DNA from: an uncultured Clostridia bacterium
GTDB lineage: Bacteria > Bacillota > Clostridia > Christensenellales > UBA1242
Direction of reading: 5' to 3'
Assembly: GCA_944381135.1 (NCBI GenBank)
Contig: CALWJY010000015.1
Coordinates: 163,453-227,452, forward strand
DNA length: 64,000 bases
In this document: positions 62,167-64,000 of the stretch, in pieces
Numbering within the stretch: the first letter of the stretch is position 1
How the letters are laid out: every line of letters begins with the position of its first letter
Notes under the pieces: generated by a model
Told to the model about the DNA's origin: nothing
The model's database searches: none
What the model saw: the letters and a program-made list of their open reading frames with translations, nothing else
Made by a program: the position numbers and the translations under genes

Positions 62167-62784
62167 ATGAAATTTGAAAATGTCAAACAACTTGCAAGGG
62201 AATTTGAAAAACTTTCGGGAAATAAATGGGAAATCAACCTAAAAACAATTATGCCAGAAATCAATTCACGCTATGTTTTTGAAGATACTCACATAAGTGA
62301 TTATGGTGATCTGCCACAAGACCAACCATTGACCCTCGAAGATTTAAGATTGTTTTTTAAATTAAGCGGAAAGGATATGAAATTTTTAACATTGCAACAA
62401 AGTATTATGTTTTTTGAAACAGATGAGGATGGAAGAGATTGGAAATTCTCTTTGGTCAGAAGATTCCCGCTTTCAACCAAACTTGATGACGGTTCAACCA
62501 TTGCAGAAAATTTGGAAGACTTTTCGTGGACATATCATTGGACGGATGGTGGGATTGACGGATTTCACTACATCCCATCAAATGGAAATGTCCATATGGA
62601 AGGCACTCCAAATGAAAAAGTTTTGAACTTCATTTCAAATCAAAAAATTTCGATTAGAGATTGCAGACCTGTGACACATCATGCTGAAGAAGCACAAAGA
62701 ATTTGGAACATCTGTGAAAAAGCGCTTGAAAACATGGAAAAACAAAACACCACAGGTGGTGATGGCAAAGGTGGAAAACAATAA
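62167..62784 (+). CDS. Unrecognised 205-aa protein
   Basis: A soluble protein with no signal peptide: N-terminal helical FENVKQLAREFEKLSG, then a mixed region (SDYGDLPQDQPLTLEDLRLFF; WTYHWTDGGIDGFHYIPSNGNVHMEG) and a helical C-terminus (EEAQRIWNICEKALENM) with a G/K-rich tail. No family recognised. It has the strongest consensus promoter in the window and GGAGG, so high expression is expected. A hairpin (AAAGCATATCAA/TTGATATGCTTT) ends the gene. Confidence 0.75.
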   Translation: MKFENVKQLAREFEKLSGNKWEINLKTIMPEINSRYVFEDTHISDYGDLPQDQPLTLEDLRLFFKLSGKDMKFLTLQQSIMFFETDEDGRDWKFSLVRRFPLSTKLDDGSTIAENLEDFSWTYHWTDGGIDGFHYIPSNGNVHMEGTPNEKVLNFISNQKISIRDCRPVTHHAEEAQRIWNICEKALENMEKQNTTGGDGKGGKQ

Positions 62785-62796
62785 AAAAATCAGTAT

Positions 62797-62828
62797 AGAA
62801 AGCATATCAAATTGATATGCTTTTTTTG
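62797..62828 (+). terminator. Terminator after the 62167 gene
   Basis: AAAGCATATCAA pairs with TTGATATGCTTT (12 bp) followed by T-run. Similar to the hairpin after the 42222 gene. Confidence 0.88.
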
Positions 62829-62923
62829 TTTTTTGACTTACCCCCTCAAAAGCCAATGCCAATTTTAAGTTAAAAAGCAAGAAAACATTTCAAAAATCAG
62901 ACAAATCACTCAATCTCATTTGC

Positions 62924-62952
62924 TTGACTTTTTGTGGAAAAAATTGTTTAAT
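62924..62952 (+). promoter_or_regulatory. Promoter giving a probable leaderless mRNA for the 62960 gene
   Basis: TTGACT (62924-62929), 17 bp, TTTAAT (62947-62952), then 7 nt to ATG 62960; no ribosome binding site. Confidence 0.55.
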
Positions 62953-62959
62953 ATGAAAT

Positions 62960-63658
62960 ATGAAGAAAATTTTTGCGATTTTTGCAGTTTTTTTTGCTTT
63001 TTTTGCCACTTTTTTGCCAAATTCTATGGTTTTGGCAGAAGAGGAAGCCTCAACCTATGTTGTCACAGCAAATTCTGCTGTGATTTATGCACAGCCAAAT
63101 TTCACCTCTGAAAAATTAGGAATTTTGGCTCACAACGATGAAGTGAATTTGGAAATGTCTGATGGCGCGCCGGTGGAATATCTCTCCTCTCCAAACGCCG
63201 ACGAAATACAGGCAAACGAATATATTTTTTTTAAGTTGGCAGAAATGGATGTGAACGGCTATATTTTTTCTGACCTGCTGACGCCCAAAAATTCCATAAT
63301 CACTGCCATTCCAAGTTTCAATGGGCAAACAAATGACTCTTGCAATGTTTTCTTCGCAGAGGACTTGGAGATGATTGACAGCGGAATCACACTCACGCAG
63401 GGCGAAAGAATTTTTCTCTATGAAGGTTTTGACAAAAATCTTGAATATACTGCCATTGCCTTTGTTCACGAAAATGAAGTCCTCTATGGCTTTATTGAAA
63501 CAAATTTTGTCAGCCCAGACGGAATCAACCCAATCATAATCACCTGCATTGTCATAATTCTTGCCGTGCTTGGCATCATTTTTGCTTGGCTTTTCATGAA
63601 GCGAAAGAAAATTAAACTTAAGAAAGGAAAATCTGTTCTAATTGCTGACGAAACTTAA
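62960..63658 (+). CDS. Exported, membrane-anchored protein (SH3-like)
   Basis: 232 aa. A signal peptide (MKKIFAIFAVFFAFFATFLPNSMVLA) is followed by an SH3_3-like region (TANSAVIYAQPNFTSEKLGILAHNDEVNLE) and more beta-rich sequence, a C-terminal membrane span (IIITCIVIILAVLGIIFAWLFM) and a basic tail. It should sit on the outer face of the membrane. Function unknown. The ATG has no ribosome binding site. Confidence 0.78.
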   Translation: MKKIFAIFAVFFAFFATFLPNSMVLAEEEASTYVVTANSAVIYAQPNFTSEKLGILAHNDEVNLEMSDGAPVEYLSSPNADEIQANEYIFFKLAEMDVNGYIFSDLLTPKNSIITAIPSFNGQTNDSCNVFFAEDLEMIDSGITLTQGERIFLYEGFDKNLEYTAIAFVHENEVLYGFIETNFVSPDGINPIIITCIVIILAVLGIIFAWLFMKRKKIKLKKGKSVLIADET

Positions 63659-63689
63659 TTTAAAATGTTTAACAATTTTAAACAATCTG

Positions 63690-63720
63690 ACACTCCGCTT
63701 CCATGACTGGAGTGTTTTTA
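63690..63720 (+). terminator. Terminator after the 62960 gene
   Basis: ACACTCC/GGAGTGT around 12 nt, then TTTTT. Confidence 0.8.
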
Positions 63721-63756
63721 TTTTCATCTCTTTACACAAAAATTTGGCATAAAATC

Positions 63757-63785
63757 TTGAAAATCAATTTTTTGTATCATATTCT
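63757..63785 (+). promoter_or_regulatory. Promoter of the last partial gene
   Basis: TTGAAA (63757-63762), 17 bp, TATTCT (63780-63785), 33 bp before the ATG. Confidence 0.55.
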
Positions 63786-63818
63786 TTAAGTGAAAATTCA
63801 CAGCAAAAGGAGTTTCCA

Positions 63819-64000
63819 ATGGCAAACAATTTTGAAGATGAACTTGAAGATTTAAAAAAGGAATTTTGGCTTTTCGTGCAAACAATGTCCCCTCAAATTC
63901 AACAAATCAACAATCAATTGACAACAATCAATTCGTCAATTTCAGACCTGACTGACACGGTGGAAAACTTGGAAGAAAATGGTTCCAGTTCTGGCAATTC
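63819..64000 (+). CDS. Partial protein with coiled-coil N-terminus, cut by window edge
   Basis: The first 60 codons are seen from ATG 63819 with AAAGGAG upstream: MANNFEDELEDLKKEFWLFVQ, then QIQQINNQLTTINSSISDLTDTVENLEENGSSSG. The hydrophobic heptad spacing suggests a coiled coil followed by a Gly/Ser-rich linker, as in some phage or surface fibre proteins. No identification is possible from this part. Confidence 0.7.
   Translation, partial: MANNFEDELEDLKKEFWLFVQTMSPQIQQINNQLTTINSSISDLTDTVENLEENGSSSGN

Overview
The window is a low-GC, gene-dense piece of a spore-forming Clostridia-like Firmicutes chromosome, probably an uncultured gut lineage. The evidence is the sporulation set (sigE, spoIIGA, spoIIR, spoIIE, spoVG, sleB-ypeB, cwlD, a SPOCS/LysM coat-type protein), the Gram-positive gene order, a T-box leader, and the many GGAGG ribosome binding sites with TTG/GTG starts. 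No prophage, CRISPR array, transposase or rRNA operon is visible. Functions are read from motifs and family knowledge only; no database search was possible.

Layout. 1-4.2 kb: ftsA-ftsZ-spoIIGA-sigE on the minus strand (sigE runs off the left edge). 4.2-6.7 kb: fakA and an Asp23-family gene, with rpmB divergent. 6.8-10.4 kb: a membrane-anchored MurF-like ligase, an alpha/beta hydrolase and murC. 10.6-17.3 kb: spoVG, an unknown membrane protein, sleB-ypeB, spoIIR, the SPOCS/LysM gene and veg. 17.3-20.4 kb: a BspA-like surface protein broken by one stop codon. 20.7-29.4 kb: ppdK, ysxC, a small regulator, gtrA, hemolysin III, an acyltransferase, glmM and rdgB. 29.5-33.5 kb: a MarR regulator, a metallo-hydrolase, unknown or broken genes and tRNA-Glu. 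33.6-42 kb: rpe-rsgA-rlmN-fmt-def, then phosphatase, broken deaminase, cutA, priA and rpoZ. 42-45.9 kb: an unknown gene, mazF with an unusual partner, acpS-recX, a YigZ-like gene and two divergent HTH regulators around clear operators. 46-49.3 kb: a Tyr-type T-box leader ahead of nucleoside phosphorylase-GNAT-tyrS. 49.5-51.6 kb: an Fe-S scaffold-like gene with a GGGtGRT gene, followed by a tandem array built from the latter's 3' end. 51.6-59.9 kb: galU, small proteins, ttcA, degV, tilS and spoIIE. 60-64 kb: repeat-rich DNA, cwlD, a CPCC protein and several unknown genes.

How the parts connect. SpoIIR is the forespore signal that activates SpoIIGA, which matures pro-SigE; all three genes are here, with SpoIIE (SigF activation) and the SleB/YpeB and CwlD cortex and germination proteins. 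FakA and DegV (FakB-type) form a fatty-acid kinase pair. TilS, TtcA, Fmt, Def, RlmN and TyrS serve translation.

The most interesting signals are: (1) several genes without a ribosome binding site whose -10 box lies 6-7 nt before the ATG, suggesting leaderless mRNAs; (2) the decaying tandem array after the GGGtGRT gene; (3) an oversized Tyr T-box leader containing an inverted-repeat element; (4) a divergent regulator pair with two matching 18-bp operators; (5) a mazF gene overlapped by a gene that is not a recognisable antitoxin; (6) a hairpin-bearing dispersed repeat family. Three genes carry single lesions (two in-frame stops, one homopolymer frameshift).
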